Assembly: GCA_902782595.1 (NCBI GenBank)
Contig: CACZNW010000099.1
Coordinates: 1-12,177, forward strand
Reading direction: 5' to 3'
Origin: an uncultured Methanobrevibacter sp.
Lineage (GTDB): Archaea > Methanobacteriota > Methanobacteria > Methanobacteriales > Methanobacteriaceae
Length of the DNA stretch: 12,177 bases
The position numbers and the translations under genes were made by a program. The notes beneath the pieces were generated by a model, which saw only the letters and a list, made by a program, of their open reading frames with translations, searched no databases and was not told where the DNA came from. This document shows positions 6,066 through 12,177 of the stretch, in pieces. How positions within the stretch are numbered: position 1 is the first letter of the stretch; every line of letters begins with the position of its first letter.

Positions 6066-7577
6066 ATTCATTCTCTTTTTGGCAACTTCCCTTACATATT
6101 CACTTTCATCATTAAGGGATATTTCCTTTAGGACTTTTTTACTTACAATCTTTTTAACCGCCACTTCACGGATTCTCCAGGCAGGTTCATTTCTTGCAAT
6201 ATCGGTTAACATTTTCTGATTTTTAATCAGATAAACTGCCCTTACAGAGATATTTTCAGAAATCCCCTGTTCATAGATTTTGAATAAACATTTTTCAACC
6301 TTGATTTTATTCAATGCCTTAAGTGAGAATTCTTCATCCTCATTGGCCAGAACAATACGGATTAATGTTTCCAGATCATCAATATTGTCCAGAGTGGCTT
6401 TTCTGATTGTGTCGATTTTTGCATTCTTTAAAATTTCGATGAAGTTTTTCTCTTCGCTGATGTGAGTAAGCGCTTCGGCTGCAACTTCTTCATGAGTGGA
6501 ATTGATTGCAATATATGTGAAATCATCTTCGCTGGCCAGTGCGGGATTTGTAATTGCATGATTTCTTACAAACTGATCATCGTCTTCAAGAGCTATCCTG
6601 ACCAGTTCCTGAGGGTCGGTTATGCTTTTTACTGCAATCTGGCGAACAAATCTGTCTGTGTCTTTTGAAATTACCTTCAATAAAACATCCTCATCAGTTA
6701 TTCTTTTAACCGCTTCGCTTCTAACAACATTATCTTCATCTGTTAAAGCAATCTGTTTTAGCAACTCCTCATCATCAAGTTTTTGAACCAGGTCCAATCT
6801 GACATCCGCTTTTTTAGAGTTTAATGCAATTTCACGTAAAATATCCACATTTTCAATTCTGTCAAAAATCAGGGATCTTATTTTTGCATTGTCTTCAGTC
6901 AACGCTATGTTTGCAAGAGTTTCCTCGTTTCTGATTTTTTTAACGGCTGCTATTTTAACTCCCTCGTCACTGTCTTCGATTGCAACTTTCTGAAGCATTT
7001 CTTCACTGGTGAATGACTCCTTTTCAACGCATGTTTTTCTAATTGATTTATCCTTTGCCTTGAACACCAAATCATATAATACATCAGCATCATTTATCCT
7101 TTCAACTGAGGCATTTCTATATCTTTTGTCCTGTGCGTCCACTGCAATCCATTCAAGGGTTTTTTCATCACTTACTTTTTCAAATATTTCATCCACTTCG
7201 GGATTTTTTTTGGTATGAATTACAACTTCGGCGATGGATTTGTTATTTTCACCAAGTCTTTCCCATGCGAAACTTCTGACATCAAAAAACTGGGAATTTT
7301 CCGCAGCATCACGTAACAGTCGCTCATCCCTTACTTTATTAATGGCAATGAGTCTGATAGCACGGTCTTTAATTGTTTTTGATAAATCAAGTGCAACGTA
7401 CTGGTCAGTAATCTGGTCAGCGGCGGCCGCCCTTTCAAATCTGTCCTTGCTGTTTGTGGCTATGTCTTTTAAAAGTAACTGATCTTCATCTATTTCCAAA
7501 TCATCCGGAATAACCTTTTTTTCACTGGATTTTTGTTTTTTATCGTCATTTTTTTTAAATCTGTCAAATAATCCCAT
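6060..7577 (-). CDS. alpha-solenoid protein of about 18 repeats of 26 residues
   Basis: 505 residues. After a charged, lysine-rich head (1-33, MGLFDRFKKN...), almost the whole protein is a tandem repeat of 26 residues with consensus D-x-x-VR-x-x-AV-x-KI-x-D-x-x-x-L-x-x-IAL. The conserved VR/IR position recurs near residues 49, 75, 101, 128, 154, 180, 208, 234, 260, 286, 312, 338, 366, 392, 418, 446, 470 and 496. Two short helices per unit predict a superhelical solenoid like HEAT or LRV repeats; one unit (VRNHAITNPALASEDD, 337-352) is close to the LRV pattern, but the cysteine cluster seen in some LRV proteins is absent. There is no membrane segment or catalytic domain, so a scaffold or binding role is likely. 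It starts one base after the exonuclease stop, in the same operon. Confidence 0.85.
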   Translation of the reverse strand: MGLFDRFKKNDDKKQKSSEKKVIPDDLEIDEDQLLLKDIATNSKDRFERAAAADQITDQYVALDLSKTIKDRAIRLIAINKVRDERLLRDAAENSQFFDVRSFAWERLGENNKSIAEVVIHTKKNPEVDEIFEKVSDEKTLEWIAVDAQDKRYRNASVERINDADVLYDLVFKAKDKSIRKTCVEKESFTSEEMLQKVAIEDSDEGVKIAAVKKIRNEETLANIALTEDNAKIRSLIFDRIENVDILREIALNSKKADVRLDLVQKLDDEELLKQIALTDEDNVVRSEAVKRITDEDVLLKVISKDTDRFVRQIAVKSITDPQELVRIALEDDDQFVRNHAITNPALASEDDFTYIAINSTHEEVAAEALTHISEEKNFIEILKNAKIDTIRKATLDNIDDLETLIRIVLANEDEEFSLKALNKIKVEKCLFKIYEQGISENISVRAVYLIKNQKMLTDIARNEPAWRIREVAVKKIVSKKVLKEISLNDESEYVREVAKKRMNL

Positions 7578-7578
7578 T

Positions 7579-8613
7579 TTAATTTACATCCCTATACATT
7601 TTCTCCAAAAATACTGCAAGTGAAATAATATCCTGTGCATTGTGCTCAATTATCGGAACAACAGGCCCTATATTATTATTTTCCAAATAAGCATCATAGT
7701 ATCCAGGAATATATCTGCCTGGAACATCATCTTTTCTTTCAATACCAAACAATTCCTCTTCAATTGTTTGAAGTTTGCAGTTATCAAGATTTTCTCCCCA
7801 CAGATTTTTTGCAAAATACATCAAATCCAGATGAGCCAAATCAAGATTTGCATCAATTCTGTTATATATACATCTATTTTTTATATAAGGTATATCAAAA
7901 GTTTTTCCATTGAAGGTGACATGTACCGAATTTTCATCAAGATGTGAAAGATAAGCATCAATAATATTTGCCTCCTCGACATAGTCTCTTAAAAAGTACT
8001 GTGAGACAATAATTTTATCACCGCTGATTTGTCCAACACCTATCAATATTATGACCCCATTAGACAATCCCTTTGTTTCAATGTCCATGAATCTGAAGTT
8101 TTCTCTATCGGTAAGACTGATGCTTTTTAATATATTTTCTCTGCATTTTTTTGAATAGATGTTGCTGTCAAGCAAATCGACAATTTCACAATAGGACATC
8201 TCTTCAAGTTTTTTTATGAATTTTTCCGCCCTTTCACCATACCTGTCATGATTTGTGAGGGACTGAATTGTTGGATATCCCTTTTTTTTAAGATTCCGTT
8301 CTGTTCCGGGACCAATTTTTGGAAGGAGCTTTAAATTGAAGTTCATCTGCTGTTTGAAATGGTTGTCTTTTAGGGTGAAGCCGATTTTTTCCTTTTTCGT
8401 TATTTTCAACACGTCACCGAATGACGACGACGAGATTTCACAGTCCAGGACATCCTCAAGTGATTTTGAATCATATTTAATCAGAAGCCTTTCCCTAAAG
8501 TCATCATAATATTTTGAAGACAATTTTTTTTGTTTGCTTTTAACATCCTCAGAGTGATTTTGTGAATTTAGGAGCGCATTTTTCAGATATTGTTCAAAAT
8601 TATAATCTTGCAT
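7579..8613 (-). CDS. RNase H-fold (YprB-like) 3'-5' exonuclease with helix-hairpin-helix
   Basis: 344 residues. The C-terminal half (about 172-340) is a DEDD-superfamily nuclease like the YprB/RNase_H_2 group: FMDIETKGL gives D177 and E179, FNGKTFDIPYIKNR gives D240, and IEHNAQDIISLA gives H324 and D328. All four acidic metal ligands are therefore present. The middle carries a helix-hairpin-helix-like stretch, LLPKIGPGTERNLKKKGY (96-113), typical of non-sequence-specific DNA or RNA binding. The N-terminal 90 residues are charged and not recognised. The nucleic acid substrate is unknown; repair or RNA decay are both possible. No ribosome binding site precedes ATG 8613, suggesting a leaderless or short-leader message. 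It is followed after one base by the 26-residue-repeat protein, a likely functional partner. Confidence 0.86.
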   Translation of the reverse strand: MQDYNFEQYLKNALLNSQNHSEDVKSKQKKLSSKYYDDFRERLLIKYDSKSLEDVLDCEISSSSFGDVLKITKKEKIGFTLKDNHFKQQMNFNLKLLPKIGPGTERNLKKKGYPTIQSLTNHDRYGERAEKFIKKLEEMSYCEIVDLLDSNIYSKKCRENILKSISLTDRENFRFMDIETKGLSNGVIILIGVGQISGDKIIVSQYFLRDYVEEANIIDAYLSHLDENSVHVTFNGKTFDIPYIKNRCIYNRIDANLDLAHLDLMYFAKNLWGENLDNCKLQTIEEELFGIERKDDVPGRYIPGYYDAYLENNNIGPVVPIIEHNAQDIISLAVFLEKMYRDVN

Positions 8614-8695
8614 AGTCTGATTTAAGTTTATAGAATTATTACATAATAAATCTTTTTAATAAAGTATACTTGAATTTTTATAAAATATAATAAAT

Positions 8696-8703
8696 TTTAT
8701 ATA
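8696..8703 (+). promoter_or_regulatory. TATA box for the candidate small RNA
   Basis: TTTATATA within ATAAATTTTATATACT is a strong TATA candidate. Initiation about 25 bases downstream would fall at about 8724-8728, exactly at the foot of the first GC-rich hairpin. The spacing is the main argument for an independent RNA gene here. Confidence 0.45.
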
Positions 8704-8724
8704 CTATTAATTTCAAACAGTATA

Positions 8725-8847
8725 AGTGGCTACACAGTAGCCGAGAGATAGATTAAACAGCCAAATTTTAAATTCATTTCTCTAAAAAACAAATAGTCAG
8801 GCAGTTAATACATAACAACTGCCTGACCCCTCAAAAAAACTATTTTT
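8725..8847 (+). ncRNA. candidate small structured RNA of about 120 nt
   Basis: In a 317-base gap without a credible ORF, this block stands out by structure and local GC content. The first hairpin is GGCTAC (8728-8733) ACA GTAGCC (8737-8742). AGAGA (8744-8748) can pair with TCTCT near 8780. The second hairpin has 11 perfect pairs, GTCAGGCAGTT (8796-8806) with AACTGCCTGAC (8817-8827), and AAATAG (8791-8796) can close outside it with CTATTT (8840-8845). A T-run (8843-8847) follows as a possible terminator. A TATA box lies 25-30 bases upstream, and the next gene has its own TATA box at 8875. Strand is inferred: on the - strand the second hairpin is followed by a six-T run, so a - strand element upstream of the exonuclease is the alternative. 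It does not match any RNA family I can recall. Confidence 0.45.
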
Positions 8848-8874
8848 AAAAATAAACCGCATAAGTTAGAAAAG

Positions 8875-8883
8875 TATATAATA
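8875..8883 (+). promoter_or_regulatory. TATA box for the downstream membrane-protein operon
   Basis: TATATAATA lies about 50 bases before the ATG at 8931. Initiation near 8905 would leave a leader of about 25 bases ending in the weak ribosome binding site AGGG (8920-8923). It indicates that the operon does not need transcription through the upstream RNA candidate. Confidence 0.5.
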
Positions 8884-8930
8884 TTTCAAACTAAAAAATA
8901 ATAATAACCAATAAATTTTAGGGTTCGAAA

Positions 8931-9314
8931 ATGAAACTGAAACTAGCTATTATATGTGGAGTGCTGATATGGATTATAACAACCATCCTGACTGAAATCG
9001 TCAACCCTATTTTCACATCCCACCTTCCCCACATCAATATTATCGTACCAATAATCACCATCATAGTAACCGGGTTTTTCGGAATAATATACATACGAAA
9101 TATTGAAACAAACGAGGTAGTGGAGGGAATAATAGCCGGAATTATATTTATTATAATAGATGTGGTAATTGACTCATTTGTTTACATCCTGCCAAACTCA
9201 CAAAGTCTGATTATAGGAAATTACCCTCTGCATCTTGCTTCAAATATAATAATTACTTTATTAATTACAACATTTTTAGGATATCTTGCCCAAATGACTA
9301 TTGATTTAAAATAA
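8931..9314 (+). CDS. four-helix integral membrane protein, unknown function
   Basis: 127 residues, family not identified. Four hydrophobic segments are visible at about 4-22, 36-56, 64-87 and 103-123, joined by short loops. HLPHIN (31-36) and RNIETNEVVEG (56-66) are the main polar stretches, and D77 and D81 sit in or beside the third helix (IIIDVVIDSF), which is unusual and may matter for function. There is no cofactor or transport signature. Start ATG 8931 has a weak AGGG upstream and a TATA box at 8875. The stop overlaps the AAGGAGA ribosome binding site of the pantothenate-pathway gene, so the two are cotranscribed, but a role in CoA synthesis does not follow from that alone. Confidence 0.78.
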   Translation: MKLKLAIICGVLIWIITTILTEIVNPIFTSHLPHINIIVPIITIIVTGFFGIIYIRNIETNEVVEGIIAGIIFIIIDVVIDSFVYILPNSQSLIIGNYPLHLASNIIITLLITTFLGYLAQMTIDLK

Positions 9315-9328
9315 GGAGAAAATGAATT

Positions 9329-10066
9329 ATGATACCAAAATCCCATCCTCGCTATGAATCATTACTGCTGAGAGACAAAATGGTTAAAGCATCAAATGAA
9401 GGATACCTGGCCGATTCAGCATTAATTGCCCATGGCAGAGGAGAAGCCTTCGATTATCTAATTGGAGAACATACCACATATCCCGCCAAAAGAGCGATGT
9501 ATGTCGGCGTTGCTGCACTACTATTGTCAAATAATCCGGTAATATCTGTCAACGGCAATGCAACCGCACTGGCATGTGATGAAATAATCTATTTGGCAAA
9601 TGCCATTAATGCAAAAATAGAAATCAACCTGTTTTACAGAACCGATGAAAGAGTAAAAATCATTACACAATTATATAAAGACCACGGATACGAAGATATT
9701 TTAGGCACACTTGATGATGATATCGAACATTTAAGTGACATTAAAAATCCAAGGGCAACAGCCAGCAAAAAGGGAATTTACACAGCAGATACAATATTAA
9801 TTCCACTTGAAGACGGAGACAGAGCCGAAATACTAAAAAAAAGCGGGAAAAAAATCATCACAATCGATTTGAATCCCCTTTCAAGAACATCAATAATGTC
9901 AGACATATCAATTATGGACAATATCGTTCGTGCAGTACCTTTAATGACAAAAATAGCTGAAGATTTAAAAACCCAAGACAAAAAAGTCCTGAAAGAAATG
10001 GTAAACGAATTTAACAATGAAGAAAACTTAAATGAATCATTGCAACAAATTAGGTTAAAAGAGTGA
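9329..10066 (+). CDS. 4-phosphopantoate--beta-alanine ligase (phosphopantothenate synthetase)
   Basis: 245 residues, the standard length of the archaeal PPS family (formerly DUF137). It joins 4-phosphopantoate and beta-alanine with ATP to give 4'-phosphopantothenate, the archaeal variant of the CoA pathway in which phosphorylation precedes condensation. Recognised blocks: IPKSHPRYESLLLRDKMVKA (2-21), LIAHGRGEAFDYLIGE (32-47), ISVNGNATALACDEI (72-86), and the C-terminal IITIDLNPLSRTS (176-188) with the conserved D-L-N-P-L-S-R-T segment. AAGGAGA (9313-9319) lies nine bases before the ATG and overlaps the previous stop. The downstream P-loop kinase begins right after its stop, so both are probably made together. 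Confidence 0.95.
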   Translation: MIPKSHPRYESLLLRDKMVKASNEGYLADSALIAHGRGEAFDYLIGEHTTYPAKRAMYVGVAALLLSNNPVISVNGNATALACDEIIYLANAINAKIEINLFYRTDERVKIITQLYKDHGYEDILGTLDDDIEHLSDIKNPRATASKKGIYTADTILIPLEDGDRAEILKKSGKKIITIDLNPLSRTSIMSDISIMDNIVRAVPLMTKIAEDLKTQDKKVLKEMVNEFNNEENLNESLQQIRLKE

Positions 10067-10071
10067 AGAAT

Positions 10072-10611
10072 ATGGAGATTATGGGAATATCCGGCCTACC
10101 AGGTTCCGGAAAAAGTTTAGTTTCAGACATTGCATCATCAAGAGGTGCAATAATCGTGAGTATGGGAGACATTATCAGAGAAGAAGCTAAAAAAAGAGGC
10201 GAAAGTACTAAAGAAACTGCCCGAAACTTAAGGGCAGAACATGGAGAGTACATTGTTTCAGAGTTAACAATCAAAAAGATAAAACAGCTTCAGGAGGAAG
10301 GAGTTGAAAATTCAATTATAGTTGAAGGCATCAGAAGTCCACGTGAAGTGGACATGTTTAAGGAAAACTTTGATAACTTCATTATCCTTTCCATTTTTGC
10401 AAATCCTACCCTTCGATTTGAAAGACTGTTAAACAGAATGAGAGAAGATGACTCCACTGAGTACTCTGAATTTAAATCACGAGACCAAATGGAACTGGAT
10501 TTCGGTATTGGAGACGTTATTTCATTGTCCGATAAAATAATCATAAACGAAAGTGATCTGGAAAGTTACAGAAATGAAATAGAAGAATTTTTAGATGAAA
10601 TTAATCTATAA
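10072..10611 (+). CDS. UPF0200-family P-loop nucleotide kinase
   Basis: 179 residues from ATG 10072; an in-frame GTG at 10063 overlaps the previous stop and would only add MKN before the conserved start. Walker A is GLPGSGKS (8-15). SMGDIIREEAKKRG (30-43) looks like an NMP-kinase substrate-binding region, VEGIRSPREVDMF (84-96) includes the conserved E-G-I-R-S, and RFERLLNR (115-122) is a lid-like arginine segment. The family is related to dephospho-CoA kinase and other small nucleotide kinases, but the substrate of archaeal members is not settled. Placement directly after PPS makes a CoA-pathway role attractive; this is inference, because archaea also have an unrelated GTP-dependent dephospho-CoA kinase. 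The end overlaps the end of opposing dph6 by 11 bases. Confidence 0.85.
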   Translation: MEIMGISGLPGSGKSLVSDIASSRGAIIVSMGDIIREEAKKRGESTKETARNLRAEHGEYIVSELTIKKIKQLQEEGVENSIIVEGIRSPREVDMFKENFDNFIILSIFANPTLRFERLLNRMREDDSTEYSEFKSRDQMELDFGIGDVISLSDKIIINESDLESYRNEIEEFLDEINL

Positions 10612-11293
10612 ACTCCTTATCCTTTAAAACTGCATCTTCGATAATGAAAACACCACTGTCAAGATGCCATTCTTTTTTATATTTTAAAATTTCAATTTTC
10701 TTTTTGAATATTGGTCCGTCAATAGCCAAAGTTTCGGCCTCCCCTCCTTCAAAGGCAATGTCCACCTTGTATTTTTCATTAAGTTCAACCAGTTCGTCAA
10801 TGGTTTCATCATCAATTATTCGCCCGAGCCATGATTCATCAAATCCCCAGGCTGCAACTCCACTTATAACTATTTTAAAACCCAATGAAACAATATTTCG
10901 CATGTATTCCAGTTCGTCAACATGCCAGTATGGGGAAAAAATCTTCAGACCAGTTTCCGCACCCAGCTTTTCAATTCTTGATTTCTGATAAACTGAATAA
11001 AGCGCACCGGTATATACTGCTTCAATGCCCAGTTCATTCAACTTTTTAAAGGCATTCTTTAAATCCTTGAGTTCCTCTTCCTTAATGCCGTCGGTTTCAA
11101 TAGACATTATTGGAATCTCAAGTGCCTCTGCAAGCAGATCAGTGACATGAATATTGGGAACGTGAAACATATATGATTCATCATTCCGGGATTTAACAGA
11201 AAGAAGATATTTAACATTTTCCCCTGCTTTTAAAGCAGCATAAACAGCCATTGTACTGTCTTTACCACCTGAAAATAAAACTGCAACATTCAT
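10601..11293 (-). CDS. dph6: Dph6-type diphthine--ammonia ligase
   Basis: 230 residues from ATG 11293. It is a cytoplasmic PP-loop ATPase that amidates diphthine on elongation factor 2, the last step of diphthamide formation. Features: the PP-loop SGGKDS (8-13) at the end of the first strand, YTGALYSVYQKSRIE (94-108), and the family-specific FEGGEAETLAIDGP (181-194). The frame stays open 19 codons further up, to 11350, but that extension lies inside the preceding gene and puts the PP-loop far from the N-terminus; ATG 11293 follows the preceding stop by one base and gives the usual length. No strong ribosome binding site is visible (AAGGCG lies 12-17 bases upstream), so translation is probably coupled to the membrane-protein gene. 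It converges with the UPF0200 gene, overlapping by 11 bases. Confidence 0.9.
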   Translation of the reverse strand: MNVAVLFSGGKDSTMAVYAALKAGENVKYLLSVKSRNDESYMFHVPNIHVTDLLAEALEIPIMSIETDGIKEEELKDLKNAFKKLNELGIEAVYTGALYSVYQKSRIEKLGAETGLKIFSPYWHVDELEYMRNIVSLGFKIVISGVAAWGFDESWLGRIIDDETIDELVELNEKYKVDIAFEGGEAETLAIDGPIFKKKIEILKYKKEWHLDSGVFIIEDAVLKDKEFID

Positions 11294-11294
11294 A

Positions 11295-12098
11295 CTATCG
11301 CTTACGCCTTTTTCCAATGAATTTTCTAAATCTTCTATATGCAGGAACAACAGAATCGAAATAAATTCCGATTAAGGCAACAACTACACCAACCCCTCCG
11401 CAAATTAGGGTAAATTCAAAATTGGACAGCATTGATGAGTTGGTAGTATTCACAGTATCCTGAACCGGACCCTCAATTTTACTTGCAACAATTCCCTTAT
11501 TCAGCAAAATATGCTCAAAATCATCTAATGAAGATGAATCAACAACTAAAACCGCCTGGATTTGAGCATAGGAAATTGTTTCACCATAAACTAATTTAAA
11601 CCAGTCTGAAAAAGATTTTAATGCCTCAGATGAAGTGTAATTATCTTCAAGTTCAATATTTATCCTATCGGAAGTTACATTATAGTGTTTATAGTGAGAA
11701 TCGATGTTTCCAACAATACTTTCAAAATAATCCTTCTCTTCGGGATTAAAACTCCACATCGGAATCGAAACCGATGTTTCATCAAAAGATTTGAAACCAT
11801 TTGTTGAAGATAAATTCTCCCTTAAACTGTCCGTATCAATGGAAGAGGATAAATCCAGGTACAATGTCTCTTCATTATTCGGAATGTTTTTTTCAACAAC
11901 ACTCGCCACTGCAGGCAACTCATCATAAATCGGATCCAGGAAAAATGCCCCACCAATTGAACCGATTAAAAAAGCCACAAAAAGTACCAGAAGGACCTCA
12001 CGCTTTGGCATGTACTTTCTTAACATCCCTATTGAAAAGACAAATACCATCATTATAATAAATAGAATTATATAAATAACCGTAGTAATTATGTCCAT
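11295..12098 (-). CDS. three-helix membrane protein with large external domain
   Basis: 267 residues, no family recognised. Hydrophobic helices lie at about 3-25, 34-54 and 228-248. The basic loop RKYMPKRE (27-34) and the basic tail RRFRKFIGKRRKR (255-267) place the N-terminal hairpin loop and the C-terminus inside, leaving residues 55-227 outside. That domain has sequons at N140, N153, N217 and N220. YLDLSSSIDTDSLRENL (80-96) and VLVVDSSSLDDFEHILL (183-199) look like two copies of one beta-alpha unit, hinting at a duplicated fold. It is followed after one base by dph6, presumably the same transcript, but a link to diphthamide is not implied. A TATA-like stretch about 25 bases upstream would make the message almost leaderless; GTGA six bases before the ATG is the alternative ribosome binding site. 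Confidence 0.78.
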   Translation of the reverse strand: MDIITTVIYIILFIIMMVFVFSIGMLRKYMPKREVLLVLFVAFLIGSIGGAFFLDPIYDELPAVASVVEKNIPNNEETLYLDLSSSIDTDSLRENLSSTNGFKSFDETSVSIPMWSFNPEEKDYFESIVGNIDSHYKHYNVTSDRINIELEDNYTSSEALKSFSDWFKLVYGETISYAQIQAVLVVDSSSLDDFEHILLNKGIVASKIEGPVQDTVNTTNSSMLSNFEFTLICGGVGVVVALIGIYFDSVVPAYRRFRKFIGKRRKR

Positions 12099-12100
12099 AA

Positions 12101-12173
12101 AAATTCACACACATTAAACTATTATATTAAACTATTAAATCATAATAGTTAAAAAAACTTTGTATGTGAATTT
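12101..12173. repeat. nested inverted and direct repeats upstream of the membrane-protein gene
   Basis: The outer arms AAATTCACACACA (12101-12113) and TGTATGTGAATTT (12161-12173) match in 12 of 13 pairs. Inside, TTAAACTATTA occurs twice in direct orientation (12114-12124 and 12127-12137) and once inverted as TAATAGTTAAA (12143-12153, one mismatch). The block sits immediately upstream of the ATG at 12098 and may be an operator set or promoter for the leftward gene, or a hairpin belonging to a transcript outside the window. Confidence 0.55.
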
Positions 12174-12177
12174 CAGC

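Noticed and set aside
5833..6219. A 128-codon + strand frame crossing the EFR1/solenoid junction
   Set aside because: It is a second frame of the ferredoxin domain running on into antisense of the solenoid gene; both real genes are strongly supported.
6060..7577. Reading the 78-base periodicity as a DNA tandem repeat or CRISPR-like array
   Set aside because: The units are only loosely similar at nucleotide level; the periodicity is that of a protein repeat under coding constraint.
7635..7947. Two + strand frames rich in Ile, Tyr and Phe opposite the exonuclease
   Set aside because: They are antisense to the conserved catalytic region, have biased composition, and show no start signal.
8696..8850. 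tRNA or C/D box guide RNA in the intergenic gap
   Set aside because: No T-loop GTTCRA-type motif, acceptor stem or RTGATGA C box could be found; only a lone CTGA is present within the second hairpin.
11294..11350. 19-codon N-terminal extension of dph6
   Set aside because: It overlaps the upstream membrane-protein gene and displaces the PP-loop from the first beta strand, where the family has it.
1..12177. Mobile element, defence island or prophage
   Set aside because: No transposase, integrase, restriction, toxin-antitoxin or phage gene is visible; gene content and base composition are uniform housekeeping.

Overview
The window reads as a stretch of chromosome from a methanogenic archaeon of the order Methanobacteriales, most likely Methanobrevibacter or a close relative. 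The reasons are the strong AT richness, compact operons with AGGTGA/GGAG-type ribosome binding sites, TATA-like promoters, and several archaea-type genes: Tsr3, archaeal NMN adenylyltransferase (NadM), 4-phosphopantoate--beta-alanine ligase (PPS), a UPF0200 P-loop kinase, Dph6, molbindin (Mop) and an M42/TET aminopeptidase. The genus is an inference. I see no insertion sequence, CRISPR array, tRNA or rRNA, and nothing that looks recently transferred. Most of it is ordinary core genome.

Layout, left to right. (1) 186-1390 (-): an exported protein of unknown function and tsr3, coupled by a TAATG junction. (2) 1482-3351 (+): a secreted M14-like metallopeptidase candidate, nadM, moaE and a 44-residue membrane peptide. 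moaE and the peptide may be driven by their own promoter, which carries a palindrome. (3) 3356-3562 (-): mop, tail to tail with the peptide. mop and moaE form a small molybdenum/tungsten cofactor locus. (4) 3721-4206 (+): a TsaA/TrmO-family tRNA methyltransferase that looks leaderless, converging through a strong hairpin on an M42 aminopeptidase (4222-5250, -). (5) 5310-6065 (+): an EFR1-type flavodoxin/2[4Fe-4S] ferredoxin fusion. Its stop overlaps the stop of the opposing two-gene operon 6060-8613 (-), which encodes an RNase H-fold exonuclease and a protein built from about 18 repeats of 26 residues. (6) 8614-8930: a 317-bp intergenic region with a strong candidate for an independent small structured RNA of about 120 nt. 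(7) 8931-10611 (+): a four-helix membrane protein, PPS and a UPF0200 kinase, which point to CoA biosynthesis. (8) 10601-12098 (-): a three-helix membrane protein with a large external domain, followed by dph6. A nested inverted repeat lies just upstream at the right edge.

Together the genes cover cofactor supply (NAD, CoA, molybdopterin and metal storage), translation-related modification (Tsr3 on rRNA, TrmO on tRNA, Dph6 on EF-2), peptide turnover, anaerobic electron transfer and a possible nucleic-acid processing pair. The least explained parts are the 8725-8847 RNA candidate, the 26-residue solenoid with its exonuclease partner, the M14-like surface enzyme, and the palindromic elements around the molybdenum genes.
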